From positions 1 through 39,206 of the forward strand of contig JADGGK010000025.1 in NCBI GenBank assembly GCA_019689975.1: a DNA stretch of 39,206 nucleotides. Direction: 5' to 3'. Below, piece by piece: positions 20,290 through 29,089 of this stretch. Origin of the DNA: Pseudolabrys sp. GTDB lineage: Bacteria; Pseudomonadota; Alphaproteobacteria; Rhizobiales; Xanthobacteraceae. A program made the position numbers and the translations under genes. Numbering within the stretch: the first letter of the stretch is position 1; each line of letters begins with the position of its first letter. The notes beneath the pieces were generated by a model. It did no database searches, was not told the origin of the DNA, and saw only the letters and a program-made list of their open reading frames with translations.

Positions 20290-20913
20290 TCATGCCCCCT
20301 TGCCGCCGGCTTTCGCCTTCTCGTCGCCCGGAAGCACGTAGTCGGTACCCTCCCAGGGCGAGAGAAAATCGAAATTGCGAAATTCCTGAGCAAGTTGCAC
20401 CGGCTCGTATTTCACCCGCTTCTCCTCGTCGTCCCACCGCACCTCCACGAAGCCGGTGAGCGGGAAATCCTTGCGCAGCGGGTGACCTTCGAAACCATAG
20501 TCGGTGAGGATACGGCGCAAATCCGGGTGGCCGGTGAACAGGACGCCATAGAGGTCATAGGTCTCCCGCTCGTACCAGTCCGCGCCGCGATAGACGTCGA
20601 TGATCGACGGCACGGGCGTCGTCTCGTCGGTCTCGATCTTCACGCGCACGCGCTGATTGAGCCGCGGCGACAGGAAATGGTAGACGACGTCGAAGCGCTT
20701 CTCGCGGCCGGGCCAATCGACCGCGGTGATATCGATGATGCAGGAGAACTGGCATTGCCTCGCGTCGCGCAGGTAGCGCGCGACCTTGACGATGTGGGCG
20801 GCCTCGGCGCGCAAGGTGAGTTCGCCGCGGACGATCTCATAGCCCGTCACCGCGCCGGCGAGATCGGCTTGAATGCTTTGCGCAAGCGTTTCGAGGCGTT
20901 CGCTGTCGATCAT
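20290..20913 (-). CDS. nuoC: NADH-quinone oxidoreductase subunit C
   Basis: A 30-kDa-type subunit of the complex I connecting module, 207 residues and not fused to NuoD. The family signature is [20 protein letters not shown] with [13 protein letters not shown] just after. It begins 25 nt downstream of the nuoB stop, the longest gap among the early nuo genes, and is followed after 4 nt by the FlK-like thioesterase. Confidence 0.97.
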   Translation of the reverse strand: MIDSERLETLAQSIQADLAGAVTGYEIVRGELTLRAEAAHIVKVARYLRDARQCQFSCIIDITAVDWPGREKRFDVVYHFLSPRLNQRVRVKIETDETTPVPSIIDVYRGADWYERETYDLYGVLFTGHPDLRRILTDYGFEGHPLRKDFPLTGFVEVRWDDEEKRVKYEPVQLAQEFRNFDFLSPWEGTDYVLPGDEKAKAGGKGA

Positions 20914-20938
20914 CGTCCCAACCGCGGCCTATCCGACC

Positions 20939-21499
20939 CTACCGCTCGATCGTTCCCGTGCGGCGGATCTTCTTCTGCAGCAGCATGACGCCATAGAGAA
21001 GCGCCTCGGCGGTCGGCGGGCAGCCGGGCACGTAGATGTCGACGGGAATGATGCGGTCGCATCCGCGCACCACCGAGTATGAATAGTGGTAGTAGCCGCC
21101 CCCGTTCGCGCAGGAGCCCATGGAGATCACGTAGCGCGGCTCCGGCATCTGGTCATAGACCTTGCGCAAGGCGGGCGCCATCTTGTTGGTCAGCGTGCCG
21201 GCGACGATCATCACGTCCGACTGGCGCGGGGAGGCGCGCGGGGCAAAGCCGAAACGCTCCGCGTCGTAGCGCGGCATCGACATCTGCATCATTTCGACGG
21301 CGCAGCAGGCAAGCCCGAACGTCATCCACATCAGCGAGCCGGTGCGCGCCCAGGTAATCAGGTCCTCCGCCGCCGTGACCAGGAAGCCCTTGTCGGAGAG
21401 CTCCGCCTTCACGTCCTGAAAAAAGAGATCGTTCGCGCCGGCAGGTTCTCCGCTGCGCGGATCGACGAGACCCTTGGGAGCCGGGGCGACGAGTGTCAT
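20939..21499 (-). CDS. nuoB: NADH-quinone oxidoreductase subunit B (cluster N2)
   Basis: Carries the terminal 4Fe-4S cluster N2 that reduces quinone. It has 186 residues. Cluster ligands are the adjacent Cys65-Cys66 ([10 protein letters not shown]), Cys130 (GSCANGGG) and Cys160 (GCPPTAEAL). ATG at 21499 lies 7 nt past the nuoA stop; an upstream in-frame ATG would overlap nuoA and add residues unlike the family. Confidence 0.97.
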   Translation of the reverse strand: MTLVAPAPKGLVDPRSGEPAGANDLFFQDVKAELSDKGFLVTAAEDLITWARTGSLMWMTFGLACCAVEMMQMSMPRYDAERFGFAPRASPRQSDVMIVAGTLTNKMAPALRKVYDQMPEPRYVISMGSCANGGGYYHYSYSVVRGCDRIIPVDIYVPGCPPTAEALLYGVMLLQKKIRRTGTIER

Positions 21500-21506
21500 C
21501 GGGCCA

Positions 21507-21872
21507 TCAATCCCATTCCAATGCCCCCTTCCGCCACTCATATATGAAGCCGATGGTCAACACGCCAAGGAAAAGCATCACCGACCAGAAACCGAAGGCG
21601 CCGATCTTATGGAACGCGACCGCCCACGGGAACAGGAAGCTCACCTCGAGGTCGAAGATGATGAACAGGATGGCGACGAGATAGTAGCGCACGTCGAATC
21701 TCATCCGGGCATCGTCGAACGCGTTGAAGCCGCATTCGTAGGCCGAAAGTTTTTCCGGATCCGGCTGCTTGTAGGCGACAAGGAAGGGCGCGACCAAGAG
21801 CGCCAGCCCGATCGCCAGCGCCACAGCCATGAAAATGACGAGGGGCAGGTAGTCCTGAAGCAACGCGTTCAT
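21507..21872 (-). CDS. nuoA: NADH-quinone oxidoreductase subunit A
   Basis: A small membrane subunit of complex I with three helices, 121 residues. The loop between helices 1 and 2 has the family motif [22 protein letters not shown], with the conserved cysteine near the quinone site. It is the first gene of the operon, about 18.3 kb from the operon's last gene end. ATG at 21872 follows the family start [14 protein letters not shown]; the longer open frame upstream is noncoding leader. Confidence 0.96.
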   Translation of the reverse strand: MNALLQDYLPLVIFMAVALAIGLALLVAPFLVAYKQPDPEKLSAYECGFNAFDDARMRFDVRYYLVAILFIIFDLEVSFLFPWAVAFHKIGAFGFWSVMLFLGVLTIGFIYEWRKGALEWD

Positions 21873-22020
21873 GGCGACCTCGACCGACAACGCCCCACGC
21901 CTCCGATAAGGACAGACCACGCGTCTTTGACCGCTCGGCCGCTCGACACCGGGACCTGGCGCCCCGCAAGCACAGCCCTTGCCGCTCTTCGGAATGGTTT
22001 CAGGGACGGGAGCGCTCGAG

Positions 22021-22049
22021 GCTTTAGCGCAGCGTATAAAGCGGTGCAA
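22021..22049 (-). promoter_or_regulatory. Candidate promoter of the nuo operon
   Basis: On the minus strand TTGCAC (22044-22049) and TAAAGC (22021-22026) are spaced 17 bp, a reasonable housekeeping-sigma match. Transcription would begin near 22014, giving a leader of about 140 nt before nuoA. No second regulator site was recognised. Confidence 0.35.
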
Positions 22050-22094
22050 GTCGCCGCCGGCGCCGTCCCAAGGCGGCCTGCCCGCCGCGGCCAT

Positions 22095-22124
22095 TTGCAG
22101 CGGCCGATGGCGCTTTGATAGTCT
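22095..22124 (+). promoter_or_regulatory. Candidate promoter of the Bug receptor gene
   Basis: TTGCAG (22095-22100), 18 bp, then TAGTCT (22119-22124) on the plus strand, with the start codon 38 bp further on. It is divergent from the nuo promoter candidate about 45 bp away, so the two could share a control region. Confidence 0.3.
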
Positions 22125-22162
22125 TCGGCTCCCGCGCGGCTGCATCGGGATGGAACGGTCGG

Positions 22163-23134
22163 ATGGCGCGCCTTGGACGATATGCGGCGCTCATGCTCGT
22201 CTTCTTCAACGCGAGCGGCGCCGCCGCGGCCGATACCTATCCGGACCGGCCGGTGCGCATCATCGCCCCCTTCGGCGCCGGCGGGCCGACCGACCTCTAT
22301 GCGCGCATCGTCTCGCAGGAGCTGCAGAAGGCCCTGCATCAGCCCTTCGTGGTGGAGAACCGACCTGGGGCGGGGACCACGATCGGCACCGACTACGTCG
22401 CCAAGTCGGCGCCCGATGGCTACACACTGCTGATGGTCTCGGGCACGCAGACGGTCAATGAAACGCTTTTCACCAGAAAAACCTATCACCTGATGCAGGA
22501 CCTGGTGCCGGTCGCGCCGCTCATCGACTCCGATCTGGTGCTGGTGGTGAATCCTTCCGTGCCGGCGAAGACCCTGAAGGAGCTCATCGCGCTCGCCAAG
22601 GCCAAGCCCGGTTCGCTCAATTTCGGATCGTCAGGCCCCGGATCGAATTATCATATGGCGGCCGAACTGCTGATGACTCTCACGGGCATCAACATCGTGC
22701 ACGTGCCCTATCGCGGTTCGACCGGCATGCGCACCGACATCCTCAGCGGCGAGATCCAGATCCTGTTCGACAGCGTGCCGACCATGGCGCCCTTGATCGC
22801 GGCCGGCAAGGTGCGCGCGCTCGGTACCAGCGGGACGAAACGATCGCCGGTGCTGCCCGAGGTACCGACCATCTCCGAAGCGGGCGTTCCCGGATTCCAG
22901 GCCACCTTGTGGGTGGGTTTCATGGCGCCGAAAGGCACGCCGCAGCCGATCATCAATCGGCTCAACCGCGAGATCACCCGCATCCTCGAACGACCCGACA
23001 TCGTCGCCGCATGGACCGAACAAGGCGCGACGCCGCTCGTCATGACGCAACCCGAGTTCGCCTCCTTCATGCAGGCGCAAGTCGACAAATGGCGTCGCGT
23101 GATCGAGGCCAATCACATCAAACCGATCAACTAG
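22163..23134 (+). CDS. Bug-family (TctC) tripartite tricarboxylate transporter receptor
   Basis: A periplasmic solute-binding protein of the tripartite tricarboxylate type, 323 residues. The N-terminus ([14 protein letters not shown]...AAAA|DTYP) is a signal peptide, probably cut near residue 23. Family motifs are [19 protein letters not shown] (26-44), [18 protein letters not shown], the ligand loop [16 protein letters not shown] and VPYRGS. The ligand is unknown; members bind carboxylates and aromatic acids, among others. No membrane subunits (TctA/TctB) are nearby, so it is an orphan receptor as is usual for Bug proteins. ATG at 22163 was chosen because it begins the signal peptide; a TTG 48 bp upstream is possible but would fall inside the promoter candidate. 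Confidence 0.93.
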   Translation: MARLGRYAALMLVFFNASGAAAADTYPDRPVRIIAPFGAGGPTDLYARIVSQELQKALHQPFVVENRPGAGTTIGTDYVAKSAPDGYTLLMVSGTQTVNETLFTRKTYHLMQDLVPVAPLIDSDLVLVVNPSVPAKTLKELIALAKAKPGSLNFGSSGPGSNYHMAAELLMTLTGINIVHVPYRGSTGMRTDILSGEIQILFDSVPTMAPLIAAGKVRALGTSGTKRSPVLPEVPTISEAGVPGFQATLWVGFMAPKGTPQPIINRLNREITRILERPDIVAAWTEQGATPLVMTQPEFASFMQAQVDKWRRVIEANHIKPIN

Positions 23135-23309
23135 CAGGTTCCGACCGGATGGAAGCGGTACCGTCATGGCGGGAAATTCTTTAAATAGCGGGCAACGACG
23201 CAGTCGCGGCGTCGGCCCCGGCACTTCCGGATAGCGTCGCGGCGCGCGGGATGGGGCCGGTATCACGGAAAGCCGCGGCTGACGCGCAGCGGTGACTTGC
23301 AGGTGGACG

Positions 23310-24236
23310 ATGCACGAACAAATCGCGCCCGCCGCGATCCGCGGCGAGGAGCACTGGACGACGAAAGACGGCGGCGTGAAGCTGTTTCTTTGGGAAAAGC
23401 ACGCCGGCGATCCGGCACGGAGCGCCGGCATCATCCTGTTCGTGCACGGCTCGTCGATGGCGGCGCAGCCGACCTTCGATCTGCAGGTGGCCGGGCGTCC
23501 CGATTCATCGGTCATGGACTGGTTCGCGCGTCGCGGCTTCGATTGCTGGTGCGTCGACATGGAAGGCTACGGCCGCTCCACCAAGGACCGCGACAACAAC
23601 GCCCCGATCGCGCAGGGCGCGGACGATTGCCATGCGGCGGCGCGCTACATCCGGAGCGTGCGGGGTGAGAAGCCGCTGCTTGTCTACGGCATATCGTCGG
23701 GCGCGTTGCGCGCGGCCCTGTTCGCGCAGCGCCATCCGGAACTGGTCGCGCGTCTTGCGCTCGACGCCATGGTGTGGACCGGCGAAGGTTCGCCCACGCT
23801 CGCCGAACGGCGCAAGAAACTCCCCGAGTTCATGGCGAGCAACCGGCGCAGGATCGACAAGGCGTTCATTCATTCGATCTTCGACCGCGATCATCCGGGC
23901 ACCGCGGAGGAAAGCGTGATCGACGCCTTCGCCGAAGCGGTCGTCGCCCTCGACACGTCGGTCCCGACCGGCACCTATGTGGACATGTGCGCGCATCTGC
24001 CGGTCGTCGATCCGGAGAAGATCACCGTGCCGACGCTCATCATGCGCGGCCAGTGGGATGGGATTGCGGCCATGGATGACCTGATCCGCTTCTTCGTGAA
24101 GCTGCCGAATCCCGACAAGCATTTTGCCGTCATGCCGGGCATTTCCCACGCAAGCTTCCAGCAGAAGAACTACCGGCTCGTCTATCACATCCTGTGGAGC
24201 TTCTTCACCCAACCGGAGCCGGTCTATCGGGGTTAG
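23310..24236 (+). CDS. Alpha/beta hydrolase
   Basis: A soluble serine hydrolase of 308 residues with no signal peptide. The oxyanion region is FVHGSSM (44-50). The nucleophile elbow GISSG (127-131) places Ser129, the acid is probably Asp250 (GQWDG) and the base His280 (GISHAS). A cap of about 75 residues lies between the elbow and the acid. The substrate is unknown. It lies 175 bp downstream of the Bug receptor gene on the same strand, so a receptor and hydrolase for the same ester or carboxylate is possible but unproven. ATG at 23310 has a usable Shine-Dalgarno (AGGTGG); a GTG 18 nt upstream is an alternative. Confidence 0.9.
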   Translation: MHEQIAPAAIRGEEHWTTKDGGVKLFLWEKHAGDPARSAGIILFVHGSSMAAQPTFDLQVAGRPDSSVMDWFARRGFDCWCVDMEGYGRSTKDRDNNAPIAQGADDCHAAARYIRSVRGEKPLLVYGISSGALRAALFAQRHPELVARLALDAMVWTGEGSPTLAERRKKLPEFMASNRRRIDKAFIHSIFDRDHPGTAEESVIDAFAEAVVALDTSVPTGTYVDMCAHLPVVDPEKITVPTLIMRGQWDGIAAMDDLIRFFVKLPNPDKHFAVMPGISHASFQQKNYRLVYHILWSFFTQPEPVYRG

Positions 24237-24546
24237 TGCGCATGGCCGTTCCGTCGACTCGCCATGGCGGACGGCAGCATCACCGGCGCTAAGCCGGCGG
24301 CGAACCGTCTCCATTCCCGGCCGGTCCTCGGCGCCAGGGGAGGTCTCCGCAAAGGCGGCCCAATCGAGGCGGTCGCCGCGCGGTGCAGATGGCCGGCCCG
24401 CCCGGGCCGCGCGACCAGGCCTCGCCGCTCGCCCGGCGTGCCGAACATGTCGAAGACAAAGGTCTTAAGCGCGCCGGCCGCGACGCCCCGCGAACTCCCT
24501 GCGCGGCGCCCCGAGCGCGAGAATTGCGGTTAAGTCATTGATTTCG
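24237..24546. other. Gene-free spacer
   Basis: About 310 bp of GC-rich sequence between the hydrolase stop and tRNA-Asp. I see no credible coding region, RNA or repeat. Short open frames here have poor composition and no recognisable motif. The hydrolase mRNA and the tRNA-Asp precursor converge in it, but no clear intrinsic terminator is visible. Confidence 0.6.
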
Positions 24547-24623
24547 TGGCGGGAGCGACGGGACTCGAACCCGCGGCCTCTGCCGTGACAGGGCAGCGCT
24601 CTAACCAACTGAGCTACGCCCCC
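24547..24623 (-). tRNA. tRNA-Asp (anticodon GTC)
   Basis: A 77-nt cloverleaf with encoded CCA. The acceptor GGGGGCG pairs with CGCTCCC (one G-T), the anticodon stem-loop is CTGCC-CTGTCAC-GGCAG with anticodon GTC, and the T arm contains GGTTCGAGTCC. A good promoter lies just upstream. Confidence 0.97.
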
Positions 24624-24638
24624 GCGGGCGTGCGCAGG

Positions 24639-24666
24639 AGTTAAAGACGGGCTGCGGGCAAGTCAA
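24639..24666 (-). promoter_or_regulatory. Promoter of tRNA-Asp
   Basis: On the minus strand TTGACT (24661-24666), 16 bp, then TTAACT (24639-24644), a strong housekeeping match about 15 bp before the tRNA 5' end. Confidence 0.6.
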
Positions 24667-24731
24667 GGCGAACCGTCCCGCCTCCACGGAATTGCGAAAA
24701 AGCCTTATTTATTCGTAGGAATCGATGGTCA

Positions 24732-24774
24732 GACGCCCCCCGAATCGTCTATTCGGGCGAACGGGTTTGGCGTC
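24732..24774 (+). promoter_or_regulatory. Nested inverted repeat in the HU leader
   Basis: Two nested inverted repeats lie just before the HU gene. The outer is GACGCC (24732-24737) with GGCGTC (24769-24774); the inner is CCCGAAT (24739-24745) with ATTCGGG (24751-24757). They end about 20 nt before the Shine-Dalgarno. They may form an mRNA leader stem-loop or a protein-binding operator; neither is shown by the sequence alone. Confidence 0.5.
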
Positions 24775-24810
24775 TCGCCAAGCTTGCGGATTCAAAGGAG
24801 GGTCCCACCG

Positions 24811-25134
24811 ATGGCAATGGCTCCTGGAAAGGCTCCGACACCGAAGGCGCCGACACCGCCGACCGTCACGTTGAAACATCTCGCCGCCGCGCTCGCGGAA
24901 TCCCACGAGATGTCGAAGAAGCAGGCCGAGGCCGTGCTCGGCGATCTCGTCGGCAACATCGTCAAGCACCTCAAAAAGGGCGAGCGCATTCGCATTGGCG
25001 GCCTCGGTATCCTGCAGGTGCGCAAGCGCGCCGCGCGCATGGGCCGCAACCCCGCAACCGGCGAAGCGATCCAGATCAAGGCAAGCAAGAAAGTCGCGTT
25101 CCGTGCGTCAAAAGAACTGAAGGAAGCGATCTGA
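24811..25134 (+). CDS. HU-family DNA-binding protein with Ala/Pro-rich N-terminal tail
   Basis: A nucleoid-associated protein of 107 residues. The HU fold begins near residue 18 (TVTLKHLAAALAESHEMSKKQAEAVL), followed by the beta-arm with GGLGILQVRKRAARMGRNPATGE and the C-terminal helix VAFRASKELKEAI. Before the fold is an extra tail (MAMAPGKAPTPKAPTPP) absent from ordinary 90-residue HU. A strong Shine-Dalgarno (AAAGGAGGG) lies 9 nt before the ATG at 24811, which fixes the start. The order clpX-lon-HU is typical of alphaproteobacterial hupB, though here the gene is on the opposite strand to lon and separated by about 1.5 kb. It may be a second HU paralogue rather than the main hupB. Confidence 0.93.
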   Translation: MAMAPGKAPTPKAPTPPTVTLKHLAAALAESHEMSKKQAEAVLGDLVGNIVKHLKKGERIRIGGLGILQVRKRAARMGRNPATGEAIQIKASKKVAFRASKELKEAI

Positions 25135-25166
25135 CGCGAACGAGGCCGGACCCTCCGGCGTGCGAG

Positions 25167-25206
25167 CGGCGGGTGCGGAGCAAAGCGCTCCATGCCCGCC
25201 GTTTTT
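25167..25206 (+). terminator. Intrinsic terminator after the HU gene
   Basis: A long stem, CGGCGGG...CCCGCCG with an inner GGAGC/GCTCC segment, is followed by TTTTT (25202-25206). It begins 33 nt after the HU stop. Confidence 0.8.
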
Positions 25207-25271
25207 CCATTCCGGCCCGCCGCGCGCCGACCCGGCGCGGAGCGGGCGACCGGTTCGGACCGCTCGTCGCC

Positions 25272-25347
25272 TGGTGGGCGGTGACGGAATCGAACCGCCG
25301 ACATCCTGCGTGTAAAGCAGGCGCTCTACCAGCTGAGCTAACCGCCC
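25272..25347 (-). tRNA. tRNA-Val (anticodon TAC)
   Basis: A 76-nt cloverleaf with encoded CCA. The acceptor GGGCGGT pairs perfectly with ACCGCCC, the anticodon loop is TTTACAC between CCTGC and GCAGG, and the T arm contains GGTTCGATTCC. It converges with the HU gene. Confidence 0.97.
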
Positions 25348-25356
25348 GCGTCCTTC

Positions 25357-25385
25357 CCTTAGCGCCCCTGCGCCGGTGGGCGCAA
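25357..25385 (-). promoter_or_regulatory. Promoter of tRNA-Val
   Basis: On the minus strand TTGCGC (25380-25385), 17 bp, then CTAAGG (25357-25362), ending about 10 bp before the tRNA 5' end. The position fits well; the -10 box is weak. Confidence 0.45.
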
Positions 25386-25491
25386 GCGCGCCCGCCGTGC
25401 GGGGACGACCGGAATGCCACGCGATCCCGGCTCCCGGGCGCAGTACTCTACCGCCTTCTTGAGTCGGCAGCTCGGCGCACCGTCGGCAACG

Positions 25492-25872
25492 TCAATCGTC
25501 GTCGGCATAGCCGGTGCAGAACCGTTCCACGAGCCGGCAATTCCTGCCGCCGTTCGACCGGCACTCGTTCATGGCCCGGCGATTGCCTTCGCTGCGGCCG
25601 TAGCCCCAGGTCCAGCCCATCGCGCCGTTCGACGCCGCCGCCACGCTGACGCAGACATTGCGGAACGTCCGCTTGATCGCGCATTGACGTGAATACTTGC
25701 GGCATTCGCGCATCGCGCGCTCTTCCGCTTCTTCCTCGGTGTCGTAATTCTTGGACCAGCCGTAATCGGCATCGGGGCTGGTCGCGAGCGCGCCCCAGAC
25801 GCCGGCTGCAGCCGGCACCGCGCTGAGCAAAAGGATGACGGCACCAGCGAATAGTTTCGACTCGAGTGTCAT
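25492..25872 (-). CDS. Secreted DUF4189 protein
   Basis: A 126-residue exported protein. The N-terminus (LESKLFAGAVILLLSAVPAAA|GVWGALA) is a signal peptide, with likely cleavage after residue 23. The mature part follows the DUF4189 pattern: WGALATSPD, YGWSKNYDTEEEAEERAM, three pairs of cysteines (CRKYSRQC, NVC and later C residues) and GAMGWTWGYG. Six cysteines in the mature protein suggest disulfides in the periplasm. The function is unknown. ATG at 25872 was chosen because it begins the signal peptide. It lies upstream of tRNA-Val on the same strand. Confidence 0.88.
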   Translation of the reverse strand: MTLESKLFAGAVILLLSAVPAAAGVWGALATSPDADYGWSKNYDTEEEAEERAMRECRKYSRQCAIKRTFRNVCVSVAAASNGAMGWTWGYGRSEGNRRAMNECRSNGGRNCRLVERFCTGYADDD

Positions 25873-25982
25873 GATGATCCCCCTGTGCGGCCGCGGCGGC
25901 GGCCCCTTCCGATCGGGCCCTTGTTCGACAACAAGCATCCTTGCTCCGTTCGCCGGTCTCACCCGGCGCCGGAGTCTGCCGT

Positions 25983-26345
25983 CTAGCGCGTTTGGCCCGG
26001 CCCGTTGCTTTCTCCGCGTTCGGCGCCATGCCCGTTCCTGGCGCAGATGCCGCGGCCATTGACTTGATCGTTACGGTCGACAGTCGATACGCCGCCCGTG
26101 CCGCGCTCGGCCAAAGCCGGGCCGATGCAGACTTGCTCGGCCAAGCGCGTCACGCGGCCGGCGCGCCAAGAACTTTCATCTTCGTGCAACGCATGTTGCC
26201 CGGCCTCGATATCCGCGTCGCAGTTTCTTTGCCGGCGGCGATCGGCGAAGCGACGCGCTCTCGGTACAGGACCGCGACCGGCCGCCCCGGGCATGGCGCC
26301 GACGGCAAACGCGGCCGCAGTCGCCACTCCGCCGTCGACCGTCAT
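25983..26345 (-). CDS. Doubtful small ORF upstream of the DUF4189 gene
   Basis: An open frame of 120 codons starting at ATG 26345, with a strong Shine-Dalgarno-like GGGGGAGAGGTGG just before it. The product starts with a short hydrophobic stretch (TAAAFAVGAMPGAAG) that could be a signal peptide, then continues as a polar, Arg/Gly-rich sequence with no recognised domain. Codon choice is less GC3-biased than in neighbouring genes, so it may be non-coding or a decayed gene. I do not recognise it. Confidence 0.25.
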   Translation of the reverse strand: MTVDGGVATAAAFAVGAMPGAAGRGPVPRARRFADRRRQRNCDADIEAGQHALHEDESSWRAGRVTRLAEQVCIGPALAERGTGGVSTVDRNDQVNGRGICARNGHGAERGESNGPGQTR

Positions 26346-26488
26346 GGCCACCTCTCCCCCGCATGAACGAGGCACGAGCCATCCTCGGCCGTCCAACCTT
26401 TGCTGTCAATGACAGCGGCGCCGCCCGCCCTGTCCGCGCCGTCCGAGGGGGAACGCCCGTGGTCGCATGACCGGCAGCCGCGGCCCGG

Positions 26489-26526
26489 CGAGAAACCCGC
26501 CCCGCTCCGGCGGGACGGGTTTCTCG
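26489..26526. repeat. Long hairpin without T-tract
   Basis: An inverted repeat with 17-bp arms and one mismatch around a TCCG loop: CGAGAAACCCGCCCCGC and GCGGGACGGGTTTCTCG. Neither side is followed by a T run, so it is not a canonical intrinsic terminator. It lies about 125 nt past the lon stop and could protect or end the lon transcript. Confidence 0.6.
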
Positions 26527-26650
26527 GTGTCGGCAGATGCAGGAGGTCTCAGATGCGGGACGTCTCAAACGACGCAGGCCGGTTTTCGCGCCGGGCGCGC
26601 GCTTGCGAGGATGGCAACCGGCGCGGCGCCTTTTTCGGCCGATCACGCCT

Positions 26651-29089
26651 TCAATGCGCGGTCAGCCCGGCGCCGTCCTCATCCACCGCAGGCTCCGCAG
26701 CGGCGGGTTCGGCAAGCTTTGCCGCTTCCTCATCCCAGACGATCGGCTCGGGCATGCGCACGAGCGCCCGCGCCAGCACCTCGTCCATGCGGGTGACGGG
26801 GACGATGTCCAAGCCCTTCTTGATCGTGTCCGAGATTTCCACCAGATCCTTGGCGTTTTCCTCGGGGATCAGCACCGTCTTCATGCCGCCGCGGGCGGCC
26901 GCGAGCAGCTTTTCCTTGAGGCCGCCGATGGGCAGCACGCGGCCGCGCAGGGTGATCTCGCCGGTCATGGCCACGTCGCGGCGCACCGGGATGCCGGTCA
27001 CGACCGAGACGATCGCGGTGACCATCGCGACGCCGGCGGAGGGGCCATCCTTCGGCGTCGCGCCCTCCGGCACGTGCACGTGGATGTCGCGCTTGTCGAA
27101 CAGCGGCGGCTCGATGCCGAAGGCCACCGCGCGCGACCGTACATAGGATGCCGCGGCGGAGATCGACTCCTTCATCACGTCGCGCAGATTGCCCGTCACC
27201 GTCATCCGGCCCTTGCCCGGCATCATGGCCGCTTCGATGGTGAGCAGTTCCCCGCCGACATCGGTCCAGGCGAGACCGGTGACGACGCCGACCTGATCCT
27301 CCTCTTCGACCTCCCCGTACCGGTATTTGGGCACGCCGAGATAATCGCCGAGGCTGGCCGCGGTCACGGCAATGGTCGATTTGTCCTTCGAAGTCATGAG
27401 CTCCTTCACCGCCTTGCGGATCAAAGTGGAGAGCTCGCGCTCGAGATTGCGCACGCCCGCCTCACGCGTGTAGCGGCGGATGATGGTGAGCAGCGCCTCG
27501 TCGTCGATCGACCATTCTCCCGGTTTGAGGCCGTGCTTCTCGATCGCGTGCGGGATCAAATGCCTGCGGGCGATCTCGACCTTCTCGTCTTCGGTGTAGC
27601 CCGCGATGCGGATGATCTCCATGCGATCCATCAACGGCGGCGGTATGTTGAGCGTGTTCGCCGTGGTGATGAACATCACGTGAGACAAGTCGTAGTCGAC
27701 CTCGAGATAATGGTCGTTGAAGGTGTGGTTCTGCTCGGGATCGAGCACTTCCAGCAAGGCGGACGACGGATCGCCGCGGAAGTCGGCGCCCATCTTGTCG
27801 ACCTCGTCGAGCAGGAACAGCGGATTGGAGGTCTTGGCCTTGCGCATCGACTGGATGATCTTGCCCGGCATCGAACCGATATAGGTGCGGCGGTGACCGC
27901 GGATCTCGGCCTCGTCGCGCACCCCGCCGAGCGAAACGCGAACGAATTCGCGACCGGTGGCGCGCGCGATCGATTTGCCGAGCGACGTCTTGCCGACGCC
28001 CGGCGGGCCGACCAGGCAGAGGATCGGGCCCGTCAGCTTGTTGGCGCGCTGCTGCACGGCGAGGTATTCGAGGATCCGCTCCTTCACCTTCTCCAGCCCG
28101 TAGTGATCGGCGTCGAGAATCTGTTGGGCGAGCGTCAGATCCTTCTTGACCTTGGTCTTCTTGTTCCAGGGGATCGACAGCAGCCAATCAAGATAATTGC
28201 GCACGACGGTCGCCTCCGCGGACATCGGCGACATCTGCCGTAGCTTCTTGAGCTCGTGTTGTGCTTTCTCGCGCGCTTCCTTGGAGAGCTTGGTCTTCTT
28301 GATCTTTTCTTCCAGTTCCTGCAGCTCGTCGCGCCCGTCCTCGTCGCCGAGCTCCTTCTGGATCGCCTTCATCTGCTCGTTGAGATAGTACTCGCGCTGC
28401 GTCTTCTCCATCTGACGCTTGACGCGCGTGCGGATGCGCTTCTCGACCTGCAGGACGGAAATCTCGCTTTCCATCAGGCCGAGCACCTTCTCCAGGCGCT
28501 CGGTGACGACGGGGGTCTCGAGAATGTCCTGCTTGTCGGGGATTTTCACCGCCAGATGCGAGGCGACCGTGTCGGCGAGCTTGGCGTAATCCTCGATCTG
28601 CTGGATCACGCCGATGACTTCGGGCGACACCTTCTTGTTGAGCTTCACGTAGTTCTCGAACTCGGTAATGACCGAGCGCGCCATTGCCTCGGCCTCGACG
28701 CGATCGCCGAGATCGTCGGCGACCACGCGCGCCTCGGCCTCGTAGAACTCCGTGCGATCGGTATATCTGAGCACCTTGGCCCGAGCGACGCCTTCCACCA
28801 GCACCTTGACCGTGCCGTCGGGCAGTTTCAGCAATTGCAGAACGGTCGCCAAGGTTCCGACCGTGAAGATCGCGTCCTTGCCCGGATCGTCGTCGGAGGC
28901 GTTTTTCTGCGTCGCGAGCAGGATGAACGTATCCGAGCGCATGACCTCTTCCAGCGCCTTGATCGACTTCTCGCGGCCGACGAAGAGCGGGACGATCATG
29001 TGCGGGAACACCACGATATCGCGCAGCGGCAGCACGGGATAAGCCCGCGTCTCGCCCGGTTGCAGCGTGGGTCGTGGCTTGCTCGTCAT
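26651..29089 (-). CDS. lon: ATP-dependent protease La
   Basis: A cytoplasmic AAA+ protease that degrades misfolded and regulatory proteins. It has 812 residues. The substrate-binding LAN domain is at about 17-210, Walker A GPPGVGKT at 361-368, Walker [10 protein letters not shown] at about 424-432, and the proteolytic dyad is Ser684 (PKDGPSAG) and Lys727 ([10 protein letters not shown]), 43 residues apart as in E. coli Lon. ATG at 29089 gives the family N-terminus; the open frame upstream is leader. It follows clpX on the same strand across a 331-bp gap and probably has its own promoter. Confidence 0.98.
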   Translation of the reverse strand: MTSKPRPTLQPGETRAYPVLPLRDIVVFPHMIVPLFVGREKSIKALEEVMRSDTFILLATQKNASDDDPGKDAIFTVGTLATVLQLLKLPDGTVKVLVEGVARAKVLRYTDRTEFYEAEARVVADDLGDRVEAEAMARSVITEFENYVKLNKKVSPEVIGVIQQIEDYAKLADTVASHLAVKIPDKQDILETPVVTERLEKVLGLMESEISVLQVEKRIRTRVKRQMEKTQREYYLNEQMKAIQKELGDEDGRDELQELEEKIKKTKLSKEAREKAQHELKKLRQMSPMSAEATVVRNYLDWLLSIPWNKKTKVKKDLTLAQQILDADHYGLEKVKERILEYLAVQQRANKLTGPILCLVGPPGVGKTSLGKSIARATGREFVRVSLGGVRDEAEIRGHRRTYIGSMPGKIIQSMRKAKTSNPLFLLDEVDKMGADFRGDPSSALLEVLDPEQNHTFNDHYLEVDYDLSHVMFITTANTLNIPPPLMDRMEIIRIAGYTEDEKVEIARRHLIPHAIEKHGLKPGEWSIDDEALLTIIRRYTREAGVRNLERELSTLIRKAVKELMTSKDKSTIAVTAASLGDYLGVPKYRYGEVEEEDQVGVVTGLAWTDVGGELLTIEAAMMPGKGRMTVTGNLRDVMKESISAAASYVRSRAVAFGIEPPLFDKRDIHVHVPEGATPKDGPSAGVAMVTAIVSVVTGIPVRRDVAMTGEITLRGRVLPIGGLKEKLLAAARGGMKTVLIPEENAKDLVEISDTIKKGLDIVPVTRMDEVLARALVRMPEPIVWDEEAAKLAEPAAAEPAVDEDGAGLTAH

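Larger units (their letters stand above)
25873..26650. other. Largely unassigned spacer between the DUF4189 gene and lon
   Basis: About 780 bp. It holds the leader of the DUF4189 gene, one doubtful small ORF (25983-26345) and one long hairpin (26489-26526). I see nothing else I can support; several overlapping open frames on both strands lack any recognisable domain. Confidence 0.5.

Noticed and set aside
24264-24533. An 89-codon plus-strand ORF before tRNA-Asp
   Set aside because: Random-looking Arg/Pro/Ala-rich product without Shine-Dalgarno, domain or context support.
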